From positions 1 to 63,282 of the forward strand of contig CAZOMV010000019.1 in the NCBI GenBank assembly GCA_964580995.1: a stretch of 63,282 bases of DNA. Direction: 5' to 3'. The notes below the pieces were generated by a model. It was not told where the DNA came from. It was given only the letters and a program-made list of their open reading frames with translations, and did no database searches. This document shows, one piece after another, positions 51,120-58,855 of this stretch. The DNA comes from JAKJEP01 sp964580995. GTDB lineage: Bacteria > Planctomycetota > Phycisphaerae > Sedimentisphaerales > SM23-30. Position 1 is the first letter of the stretch. Each line of letters opens with the position of its first letter. The position numbers were made by a program, and so were the translations under genes.

Positions 51120-52952
51120 ATGATTATGCCCAACCCGCAATCCAGCCCTCAGCGAAAAGGCGCCCTCCACTCCTTCAAGGAAACCATCGAATCGCTGGTC
51201 ATCGCCTTTATTCTCGCCTTTGTCTTCCGGGCCTTTGTGGTCGAAGCGTTCGTGATCCCCACCGGCAGCATGGCCGATACCTTGCGCGGGGCGCATTTCA
51301 ACCTCACCTGCCCCACCTGCGGCTACCAATACCACTTCGGATTCAATCCCGAATATTATCTCATACCCGGCTCCCGCCAGCAAAGCTTTGACAAAGGCAC
51401 CATTCCTCCCTACCCCATCGATGTCGCTCCCAATCGCATCGGTGCCAATATCCGTCCGTCCTGCCCGATCTGCAACGACCAGAGCAATGCCAAAATCAAA
51501 CTCCAGCCCAGCAGCGGCGATCGCATCCTGGTGATGAAATATATTTACCAGTTCGTCGATCCTAAAATCTGGGATGTGGTTGTCTTCAAAAATCCCACCA
51601 ATCCCACCGAAAATTACATCAAACGCCTCATCGGCCGGCCGGGTGACAAAGTGGAAATTATCGACGGGGACATCTATATCAACGATCTCATTCAGCCCAA
51701 ACCCGATCACATCCAGAATGCACTCTGGATCAAAATATACGATCACGATCTGCTGCCCGAAAAGAAGTCCGATTCGCCCATCTGGAAGCAGCCTTTCCAA
51801 ACCGACGAAACCAACGGCCATTGGCAAATCGACGCCGGCCGCCGCCGCCTAGATTTTCAAGGCTCCGATCAGCCGGAAATCCTGATCTTTGATCCCGAAC
51901 AATTGAAATATAAATTGCAAAGCTTTTGCGCCTACAACGGCTCCAGCGTCGATTACCGCGCCCTGGCCAGCGATGTAAAACTGCAATTCATCCTCTCCCC
52001 CGGCGACGATCAGGGAAACCTCTCCCTGCAATTGAGCAAGTATGGCCGAACCTATCGCCTGGATATCGACTTTCAGGGCACCTGTTTCATCACCAGTGAA
52101 TTCACCGGCGAAATCCTCGCCCAGGGTTCCTGCCCCCCCCTGCGGAAAGATCATCCGGTCCAGATCTCTTTCGCCATTCTCGATCATCAGCTCCTGGCCA
52201 ACATCGGCAGAACCCGCCTGGCCTATGCCGGAGCCAACCGGCCCCAGGACTGGGGATACCAAAGCATGGTCTTTCATTCCGACGAACAGACCTTGCCCAA
52301 CCTCCATCCCGCTTTGCGGGAAGGGGATAAAATTTTGTGTAAGGAAGTCACCTCGAACGGACAGCCCAAATGGAGCTTTCTCGCCCCGGATACCTTCAAT
52401 CGACTCCCCTCGTTTGATGAAGCGGAATACTTTATTATTCAACAGCTTCCCAAACACATCACATTTAAACAAATGAAAGATTTGTATCAGGAGAAATTCG
52501 GACGGGAGCTTACCAATAATTATCTGACGCGTTTCCTGAATGAACAGCTCGCCGTCAATAATCTGCTGGAACCCAGACCGGTTTCCTCCGCCTCGCTGGT
52601 GGGGCAAAAGGGAAATTTCACCATCCGGCATCTGGCTATTTACAGGGACATCCACTACTCCAATTCCCCCAACGGCCCCTGGCACGCCGGACGCGGCACG
52701 GAAGGGGATCCCTTCACCCTGAACCCGGATGAGTTCTTCGTCCTGGGCGACAACAGCCTAGCCAGCCACGACTCCCGCTTCTGGGATGAACCGGGCCTCG
52801 GCAACGGCCGGGAATACCGCATGGGCGTCGTACCCCGCGATTATCTCATCGGCCGCGCCCTGTTCGTCTATTGGCCCGCCGGCTTCCAGATCGATCGCAA
52901 TTTCCGCTTCGCCATCATCCCCAACGTCGGCGAAATGCGGTTCATCCATTAA
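51120..52952 (+). CDS. lepB: Signal peptidase I with zinc-ribbon, beta-sandwich and PqqD-like insertions
   Basis: 610 residues, about twice the usual size. N-terminal helix (ESLVIAFILAFVFRAFVVEA), catalytic Ser50 (FVIPTGSMADTL), Lys168 (ENYIKRLIGRPGD) and box E GDNS (543-546) are all present, so it should be active. Insert 1 (about 61-120) has CPTC and CPIC pairs (64/67, 115/118), a probable zinc ribbon. Insert 2 (about 230-400) reads as a LamG-like beta-sandwich. Insert 3 (about 417-486) is PqqD-like: EAEYFIIQQLPKHITFKQMK, matching the M50 protein in this locus. Cuts signal peptides at the outer face of the inner membrane. Alternative start at residue 3. Confidence 0.9.
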   Translation: MIMPNPQSSPQRKGALHSFKETIESLVIAFILAFVFRAFVVEAFVIPTGSMADTLRGAHFNLTCPTCGYQYHFGFNPEYYLIPGSRQQSFDKGTIPPYPIDVAPNRIGANIRPSCPICNDQSNAKIKLQPSSGDRILVMKYIYQFVDPKIWDVVVFKNPTNPTENYIKRLIGRPGDKVEIIDGDIYINDLIQPKPDHIQNALWIKIYDHDLLPEKKSDSPIWKQPFQTDETNGHWQIDAGRRRLDFQGSDQPEILIFDPEQLKYKLQSFCAYNGSSVDYRALASDVKLQFILSPGDDQGNLSLQLSKYGRTYRLDIDFQGTCFITSEFTGEILAQGSCPPLRKDHPVQISFAILDHQLLANIGRTRLAYAGANRPQDWGYQSMVFHSDEQTLPNLHPALREGDKILCKEVTSNGQPKWSFLAPDTFNRLPSFDEAEYFIIQQLPKHITFKQMKDLYQEKFGRELTNNYLTRFLNEQLAVNNLLEPRPVSSASLVGQKGNFTIRHLAIYRDIHYSNSPNGPWHAGRGTEGDPFTLNPDEFFVLGDNSLASHDSRFWDEPGLGNGREYRMGVVPRDYLIGRALFVYWPAGFQIDRNFRFAIIPNVGEMRFIH

Positions 52953-52963
52953 CCGAATCCTGG

Positions 52964-53350
52964 TCAAAGAAACCTGGAAATAAAATCAAGATAGCCGGTA
53001 TCGCCTCTTGCCAGCGTGGAATGTGTATGAACTGACTCCAGCACCACCTTCAGGCCATTGTTCCAGAGTTCATCGGAAATATCCGGGCGAACCTCACGAA
53101 TAGCGGACAACCTCTGTACTACCCCGGCCGTCCGTTCATCCGCCGGCTTACCCCCCGCAATGGAAATCTTTAAAGCCGAAGCAATCACAGAATCATCGAT
53201 CATCTCGTTATCCCGCCAGGCCGAAACCAGGGCAAATTCAATATTTTGTAGCACATCCACATGATCCCGGGGCATTTGATGATAGAGCTTCCCCGAAATA
53301 CCGAACTCCTTTGTATTCTTCGCCCGTCTTAACTTTCTCAAACTCGACAT
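52964..53350 (-). CDS. Conserved hypothetical protein, 128 residues
   Basis: Soluble, helical; phrases HQMPRDHVDVLQNIEFALVS and IDDSVIASALKIS recall a small planctomycete-conserved family but no function is known to me. Start ATG 53350 fits AGGAGG six bases ahead better than the TTG two codons upstream. Convergent with lepB (11 bp gap); about 30 bp from the serpin stop upstream. Confidence 0.72.
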   Translation of the reverse strand: MSSLRKLRRAKNTKEFGISGKLYHQMPRDHVDVLQNIEFALVSAWRDNEMIDDSVIASALKISIAGGKPADERTAGVVQRLSAIREVRPDISDELWNNGLKVVLESVHTHSTLARGDTGYLDFISRFL

Positions 53351-53379
53351 CAACAACCTCCTGGTCTTGTGAAAATTTA

Positions 53380-54651
53380 TTATGCCGGATTCATCACCCG
53401 CCCCAGAAACAGGATACTGCCGAATTCGTTATCCCGGATCCCGAACACAAACGGATGATCCGCCCGGAACACCGCCGGCGGGGTCGGCATCGCCTTCAGG
53501 GTCATGACTACCCCCGTCGCCGCCGCCGCCTCGGTCCCCTCTTCATTAACCTCCACAAACGCCTTATGCACCACCGCCGACAAAAACAATTCCTTGTTCC
53601 CATTCATCCCCGAAAAATCCGCCTGCACCGAAAACGCATCCCCCATCCCCATTTCCGCCAGAACCTTCCCCAGACTGAATTCACTGGTCATCTTAAATTT
53701 CGGCAGATAAACCTCCACTTCCTGTCGCTTTGTTTTTTCCTGCCACGCCTGGAGATTTTTACCCGTAAGTTTATTTTCTAAATCCTTCAGCCCATCCCTT
53801 TTACCCGGCAGCAAAACCAGCATACTCAGTTGCTCCCCTTTATAAGGCAGCTCCAGGATCTGGATCCCATCCGCCTCAGCATACTTAAATTCTCCCTTCT
53901 GAAACATCATTTCTGCCTCGCTCTGCTCTTCCTTCGTCACGTAAAAAGGGGCCTTCTCCGTATCTTCCTTTTTAAACTGGCTCAGCCAGTCCCCCTTGAA
54001 ATAAATCGCGTTGGTCAGTACCAGCCGGGTCGCGGCATCCAACACCCCCGGCTGAATCAGTTCCTGGATCTTATCCTGCGTCTTTTCCTCCACCCAGCCG
54101 TTAATCCGCAGCCGGGCTTCTTCCGCCGCCTGGACAAAATCCAACTCTTCCAGCGGAGCCTGGTAAAACTTATCCGTCATCTGCACATAATCCGGCAAAA
54201 GAACATACCCCTGCTGCCGCCACAGGGCATTGGCAACTGCCAACTGAAAATCACCGGCCTTGCCCTTTTCGTTCAATTGCCGCTGCAACTGCCCCAGCAC
54301 CGGATGCAGCTTCTTCGGCGGCAGAGCATAATGCAGGACCTTCCCCATCTGCCTGGCCGTCTGGCCCCGCGCCCCGCCATACGTCATCGCCAGCGCGGAC
54401 GAAATACTATACGGCGAAAAAAACAGATTGCCCGGCTGCTCCTGCCCCTTTGCCTCCCCCGCCAGCTTTGCGTACAGCTCCAGCGCAAATTTCGTGTTCC
54501 CCTGCACCACGATTTCCGTATCGCTGAGCCGTATTTCTTTATTCGCAGGCAGGGATTTCTCCCTTTTCTTTGCCGCCGCCCCGCTCTCACGCACAAACCC
54601 GCTCAACAACACCCCCGCCATAACCACAAAAACCAGAGTATAACGTTTCAT
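53380..54651 (-). CDS. Serpin (serine protease inhibitor, I4 family)
   Basis: 423 residues with signal peptide (RYTLVFVVMAGVLLSGFV). Serpin motifs: NLFFSPYSISSALAMTYGGA, VANALWRQQGYVLL, LVLTNAIYFKGDWLSQF, LELPYKGEQLSMLVLLPG, HKAFVEVNEEGTEAAAATG, and ADHPFVFGIRDNEFGSILFL then GR. The hinge EGTEAAAATG is of the inhibitory type. By counting from P15 Gly, P1 is Lys (TLK-A), predicting inhibition of trypsin-like proteases. Probably protects the envelope from external or internal proteases such as the HtrA protein. Confidence 0.93.
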   Translation of the reverse strand: MKRYTLVFVVMAGVLLSGFVRESGAAAKKREKSLPANKEIRLSDTEIVVQGNTKFALELYAKLAGEAKGQEQPGNLFFSPYSISSALAMTYGGARGQTARQMGKVLHYALPPKKLHPVLGQLQRQLNEKGKAGDFQLAVANALWRQQGYVLLPDYVQMTDKFYQAPLEELDFVQAAEEARLRINGWVEEKTQDKIQELIQPGVLDAATRLVLTNAIYFKGDWLSQFKKEDTEKAPFYVTKEEQSEAEMMFQKGEFKYAEADGIQILELPYKGEQLSMLVLLPGKRDGLKDLENKLTGKNLQAWQEKTKRQEVEVYLPKFKMTSEFSLGKVLAEMGMGDAFSVQADFSGMNGNKELFLSAVVHKAFVEVNEEGTEAAAATGVVMTLKAMPTPPAVFRADHPFVFGIRDNEFGSILFLGRVMNPA

Positions 54652-54789
54652 AACAGCCTCCGTGGCGTTTTCCTATAACAGAATCTATCGTGACTACTTA
54701 TAGTATGACCGGTTAAACAGCAGCAGGTTCATTGAATACCAGTAAAATGTATGTAAATCTTTCCTCCTGGCTTGGTACTTGCCGCTACT

Positions 54790-55647
54790 TTACCCCTTGT
54801 GGCCAATTATCGCGATTTTGTACTCATCCGCCAGCTTCAGCGTCTCCGGCATATCCAGAATCAGCGTCTTCCCCGCCTCCACCACCACACAGCCAGCCTT
54901 GTTCTTTTTCAAATTCTCGATGGTCGCCGCCCCCACCGTCGGCACATCAAACCGCATATCCTGATTCGGCTTGGCCGTTTTAATCAGCGTCCACCCGCCC
55001 ACGCGGCACAGATACCCCGCCCGCTCGATCATCCGGTCGGTCCCCTCTATCGCCTCCACCGCGATCACCTCCCGCTCCTTCACCGCAATCGCCTGCCCGA
55101 TGTCCAGATCCCCCATCCGCTTGACAATCGACCAGCCGAACTCAATATCCCGCTTTACCTGTTCACTCGGCTGAGTCCGCGTCATCACCCCTTCTCTCGC
55201 CAAATGTTCCTGACAATATTTCACCGAATTTTCCAAAATAATTCCTCCTGTCGCCAGCTCATCCGCCAGGGCGCAGAGCAAGGTATCGTTGCGCTTATCC
55301 TTATCCCCCAATCGGCCATACCAGATCCGGAACGCCCGCCAATCCGGCAGATACTGCAAGATCCGCCACGGAGTATAAATCCGCCGCTTGGCCACCCGCC
55401 CCACCATGATCGTCTCCGTCACCCCCTGCCCGCGCAGCTTGCGGATCCACTGCCCCGGCCGCGCCACCGGCACCCACGAAAACCAGTCCACATGCCCCGC
55501 CAGCTCCGCCGCCGCCTGATCCTTAAATCCCACGCACACCACTTTCAAACCCGCCGCCCGCGCCCCATCCGCCACCAGAAACGGCAGCCGCCCCTGCCCC
55601 GCAATCAATCCTAACACCTGAGACTTCGGAACATTATTAAGTACCAT
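54790..55647 (-). CDS. lpxI: UDP-2,3-diacylglucosamine pyrophosphatase LpxI
   Basis: 285 residues. DUF1009/LpxI features: VLGLIAGQGRLPFLVADGAR, PVARPGQWIRKLRGQGV, GRVAKRRIY, KDKRNDTLLCALADELATGG, QVKRDIEFGWSIVKRMGDLD, GQAIAVKEREVIAVEAIEGT, RFDVPTVGAATIENLKK, and C-terminal AGKTLILDMPETLKLADEY. Hydrolyses UDP-diacylglucosamine to lipid X, replacing LpxH. Adjacent to lpxD (110 bp), so two lipid A steps are together. Confidence 0.94.
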   Translation of the reverse strand: MVLNNVPKSQVLGLIAGQGRLPFLVADGARAAGLKVVCVGFKDQAAAELAGHVDWFSWVPVARPGQWIRKLRGQGVTETIMVGRVAKRRIYTPWRILQYLPDWRAFRIWYGRLGDKDKRNDTLLCALADELATGGIILENSVKYCQEHLAREGVMTRTQPSEQVKRDIEFGWSIVKRMGDLDIGQAIAVKEREVIAVEAIEGTDRMIERAGYLCRVGGWTLIKTAKPNQDMRFDVPTVGAATIENLKKNKAGCVVVEAGKTLILDMPETLKLADEYKIAIIGHKG

Positions 55648-55713
55648 TTGCTTTTACCGAAAGAATAACATCGTGTCAGGCCGGCCTGTTTTGCATTTTG
55701 TCCATTTATATTT

Positions 55714-55752
55714 CGTATTTGTTTAGAATTTAGATATTCGAATTTAGAATTT
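55714..55752 (+). repeat. TTTAGAA heptamer micro-repeat with ATATTCG centre
   Basis: GTTTAGAATTTAGATATTCG followed by AATTTAGAATTT. Lies in the lpxI/lpxD gap; same plan as 28973-29011. Confidence 0.78.
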
Positions 55753-55757
55753 TGATA

Positions 55758-56789
55758 CTATTCCCCTTTGATCATCTGCCGCAAAGCCTTCTCCAACTCC
55801 TTCAGCTTCTTGCGGAACTCCGGCAAATCCTTCAGCAGCATCAGGCTGCGCTTGGCCTGGGTAATCGGCAGGGCCGGCGAGCCGACAATCTTCTGCCCGC
55901 TCTCCACATTATTCGTCACCCCCGCCTGCGCCCCAATCTGCACCTGATCCCCGATCTCAATATGGCCCACCACCCCCACCTGTCCGCCGAACACGCAATA
56001 CTGCCCTACCTTCACACTGCCGGCAATCCCCACCTGCGCCACCAGCAGGCAGTGCGGCCCAATCCGCGTATTGTGCCCGATCGCAATCAGATTGCTCATC
56101 TTCGTCCCCCGCCCGATCACCGTATCTCCCAGCGTACCCCGGTCAATCGCGCAATTCGCCCCGATCTCCACATCATCCTCTATCAGCACCCCGCCAATCT
56201 GCGGAATCTTATGATGCACCCCCCCGTGCGTGGCATACCCGAATCCGTCCTGACCGATCACCGACCCGGAATGGATCGTAACCCGGTCCCCAATCGTACA
56301 CCCGTCATAAATCGTCACATTCGGATACAAAATACAGTCTTTGCCGATCTTGCTGCCCGGGCCAACCGTGCAATTGGGATAGATTCGCGTATTCTCCCCG
56401 ATCTCCGCCTCCGCCGATACCGTCACAAAATCATGGATATCCACATTCGCCCCGATAATCGCATCCCCAGCCACACTGGCCCTCTCGCTAATCCCCACCT
56501 TCTCATGTTCCCGGTGCCCGTGCAGCAACACCACAATCTGCATAAACGCATAATACGGATCCCCGCACCGGATCAGCGCCCGGCCTTCCTCCTGCACCTC
56601 CGAACCGACGATCACTACCGACGCCTTCGATTCCCGCAGTTCCTTCTCATATTTCAAATTCGCCAAAAAACTAATATCCCCCGGCCCCGCCTCACTTAGC
56701 GTAGCAGCCCCCGTTACCACCAGCTCACCGTCGCCCTCCACGGCCCCCCCCACATGCTCCGCTAATTCTCTAACTGTCTTGGATATCAT
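55758..56789 (-). CDS. lpxD: UDP-3-O-acylglucosamine N-acyltransferase LpxD
   Basis: 343 residues. N-terminal uridine-binding domain (TVRELAEHVGGAVEGDGELV, ISFLANLKYEKELRES), then a left-handed beta-helix of hexapeptide repeats (about 105-275: GDAIIGANVDIHDFVTVSAE, KDCILYPNVTIYDGCTIG), with the catalytic-type segment IAIGHNTRIGPHCLLVAQVG. Adds the second acyl chain to the lipid A precursor. Together with LpxI, supports an outer membrane. Confidence 0.96.
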   Translation of the reverse strand: MISKTVRELAEHVGGAVEGDGELVVTGAATLSEAGPGDISFLANLKYEKELRESKASVVIVGSEVQEEGRALIRCGDPYYAFMQIVVLLHGHREHEKVGISERASVAGDAIIGANVDIHDFVTVSAEAEIGENTRIYPNCTVGPGSKIGKDCILYPNVTIYDGCTIGDRVTIHSGSVIGQDGFGYATHGGVHHKIPQIGGVLIEDDVEIGANCAIDRGTLGDTVIGRGTKMSNLIAIGHNTRIGPHCLLVAQVGIAGSVKVGQYCVFGGQVGVVGHIEIGDQVQIGAQAGVTNNVESGQKIVGSPALPITQAKRSLMLLKDLPEFRKKLKELEKALRQMIKGE

Positions 56790-56961
56790 ATACTTACATT
56801 CACCTGCTTACCATTTCCATACTCGTGTCCACCCGGCCATTATAGTAGCCTAACCTCCCAAGTCAATATTTCTCCGCCCACGCATCCCCCACCCCGGCTT
56901 TATTCCATACCAGTAAATTCCCAATACCACTGGGAAATTCACTATCTTTCGACTCTCCAAT

Positions 56962-56990
56962 TTGATTCTTATCGGTAAAAAGGATACAAT
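56962..56990 (+). promoter_or_regulatory. Promoter of the superoxide dismutase gene
   Basis: -35 TTGATT (56962-56967), 17-bp spacer, -10 TACAAT (56985-56990). Transcription would start about 56997. Confidence 0.72.
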
Positions 56991-56996
56991 GTAATA

Positions 56997-57014
56997 GGAA
57001 TGAGTAATCATTCC
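56997..57014 (+). promoter_or_regulatory. Palindrome at the sod transcription start
   Basis: GGAATGA-GTAA-TCATTCC, perfect 7-bp arms, at about +1 to +18. The AATGA...TCATT core resembles a Fur-type dyad; it could be an operator or a 5' stem-loop protecting the mRNA. The two cannot be separated by sequence. Confidence 0.6.
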
Positions 57015-57047
57015 GAGACGAGTTTTCCAACAAAAGGAGTTTGAGCC

Positions 57048-57677
57048 ATGAACTTCCATATTCCCGCACTCCCTTACAGCTACAATGCCCTGGAACCTTA
57101 CCTCGACGCGCAAACGATGCAGCTTCATCATAGCCGTCATCATGCCGACGATGTCATCGAACTCAACAAACTCTATACCCATAAAAACCTCCCAGCCTTG
57201 CCGCTGGAGGAAATCATCGCGGACATCCGCTCCGTGCCCGAAGAGATCCGCCAAAATTTCAGAAATTACGGCGGTTCCCACCTCAATCATTGCCTGCTCT
57301 GGCAGATTATCGGCCCCGCCCGCCACAGCGAACCCGATGAGCCCCTCCAAAAAGCCCTCGCCGAAAATTTCTCCTCGCTGGCACACTTCAAAAAAGATTT
57401 CATGGAGGCCGCCCTCGCCCGCTTCGGCAGCGGCTGGGCCTGGCTCTGCCTCGACCACGCCGGCCAGCTGGAAATCTGCACCACCCCCAACCAGGATTCC
57501 CCCATCATGCTAGGCTCCAGCCCCATCCTCGGCATCGACCTCTGGGAGCACGCCTACTACCTCAAATTCCAGAACCGGAAAGACGATTACTTCCAGACCT
57601 GGTGGAACCTCATCAACTGGCAAAAAGTCTCCGAACTCTTCCACCAACGGCTCGAACTGGTCTCCCGCTCCCAATAA
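57048..57677 (+). CDS. Fe/Mn superoxide dismutase
   Basis: 209 residues; dismutates superoxide. Ligands are all present: His in MQLHHSRHH, His in GSHLNHCLLW, Asp and His in LGIDLWEHAYYLKF. The PNQDSPIML segment places Gln146-type as in Mn enzymes. Odd: the gateway Tyr34 (normally HHxxYV) is replaced by Asp, in HHADDVIEL. That residue tunes proton supply and inhibition, so kinetics may differ. AAGGAG ribosome site about 10 bp ahead of ATG 57048. The 83-residue insertion seen in cambialistic forms is absent. Monocistronic. Confidence 0.9.
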   Translation: MNFHIPALPYSYNALEPYLDAQTMQLHHSRHHADDVIELNKLYTHKNLPALPLEEIIADIRSVPEEIRQNFRNYGGSHLNHCLLWQIIGPARHSEPDEPLQKALAENFSSLAHFKKDFMEAALARFGSGWAWLCLDHAGQLEICTTPNQDSPIMLGSSPILGIDLWEHAYYLKFQNRKDDYFQTWWNLINWQKVSELFHQRLELVSRSQ

Positions 57678-57704
57678 AAGAGCTGCTTGATCCATAAAAA
57701 AATA

Positions 57705-57736
57705 AACCCCAACCGCCTTTTATGACGGCTGGGGTT
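57705..57736. terminator. Bidirectional terminator between sod and the GT9 fragment
   Basis: AACCCCAACCG paired with CGGCTGGGGTT (one mismatch), loop CCTTTTATGA. Followed by ATTTA on the plus strand; on the minus strand by a longer T-run (TTTATTTTTTT), so it ends the minus-strand gene better. Confidence 0.82.
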
Positions 57737-57809
57737 ATTTACATACCCGGAAGACGGAACCCCGCCGAAAGATCCATCCGCCGGGCTTTATACGATGCTC
57801 ACTCTCCAG

Positions 57810-58439
57810 CTATTTTGACGAAAATCCCTGGAAGTGCTTTTCTCGACCGGCATTCAATTTGATTTCTCCTGCGATCCTCTCACTCGCCGGTTCCCCACGA
57901 TACTCCAGCCCGCACACCTGGAACAACTCCCGCACCGGATCGCTATCCGGTTCATACGACCGGGGCATGAGTTTCCGCAGGTAACTGCTTTGGCCATCCT
58001 CATCCACTGGCGAAGGTAAACCTTGCCGCAAATAATATCCCTTCTTCGTTTCCGCCTGCACCATATTCATGATCGCACAGGCCCGAGGATCCAGATCCAG
58101 ATTATACACTGCGTCAAAATGATCCATCTGCACCCGCTGAATCTGAGCCGCATCAAGCACCCAGACCTCGTCGGCCTCCGTCGGCACCTGCTGGGGATGA
58201 CAGGTCAGATAGCAAATCCGGCTGTTGGGATCATCCGCTTTGAGCCGCCGCACCACCGCCCCGCTTAACGTCACCGTCTCAGCGGAGGATAACTGGATAA
58301 TCAGGATTTTCGCACTCTGCGGGCAATAAACCGGACAGCGGCAACTGAAACTCTCTTTCAGATGCGGTACACAGGGACGGTCACCTCGAAAATGGACACA
58401 ATCCCGAGCTATTTGTCCGATCCGCTCACCTTTCCGCAC
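57810..58439 (-). pseudogene. Truncated family 9 glycosyltransferase (heptosyltransferase-like) fragment
   Basis: 209 residues against about 330-400 for relatives. Begins with the Cys-rich lead DCVHFRGDRPCVPHLK then CRCPVYCP, followed by ILIIQLSSAETVTLSGAVVR where intact relatives have ILIIKLGAIGDVLRTT; then PNSRICYLTCHP, FDAVYNLDLDPRAC, GLEYRGEP. The second (nucleotide-sugar) half is missing; after GAPASERIAG-like sequence it ends abruptly. The degenerate KLGAxGD segment and lost C-terminal half suggest decay. It may instead be a short binding protein. Confidence 0.6.
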
Positions 58440-58855
58440 GCCTTACTCCTAAATCTCATTTACGGCAGTTCACATCTGGTAAACTGTACCACTTCTAACT
58501 TCTGAAATGCCTATCGGCATTATAACGAGGCCAATTTAGGGCCATGTCCCAGCCCCCTATGGCTCGTAATTTTTATTACTCCTTGTTTATAAAGACTTTA
58601 TGAAACATACCATCACTCCAACAAACCCACGCAAATTCTCCAGAATCCCTTGAGATTCCGCTAAATTCCGCTATACTGGCCCTATAACTAAATGAAGTTT
58701 TGCAAAACTTCAGTAACTACGTTAAGGCAACCTCTAATATTTGTCTTATCCCAGCCCTGACCGTAAGGGAGGGGGTCGAAAACACTGGTTTAACTTGTGA
58801 ATATCTTTTTTAGAGGCCCTTAAATGAATAAAATATGCCCGGTTGAAAGCAGAAC
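58440..58855. other. Intergenic region before xseA
   Basis: 416 bp without a gene. At 58751-58773 a CCCT-GACCGT-AAGGG hairpin with flanking C and G runs (CCAGCCCTGACCGTAAGGGA), a type of element seen dispersed in other genomes. Otherwise no strong promoter or conserved frame. Confidence 0.6.
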
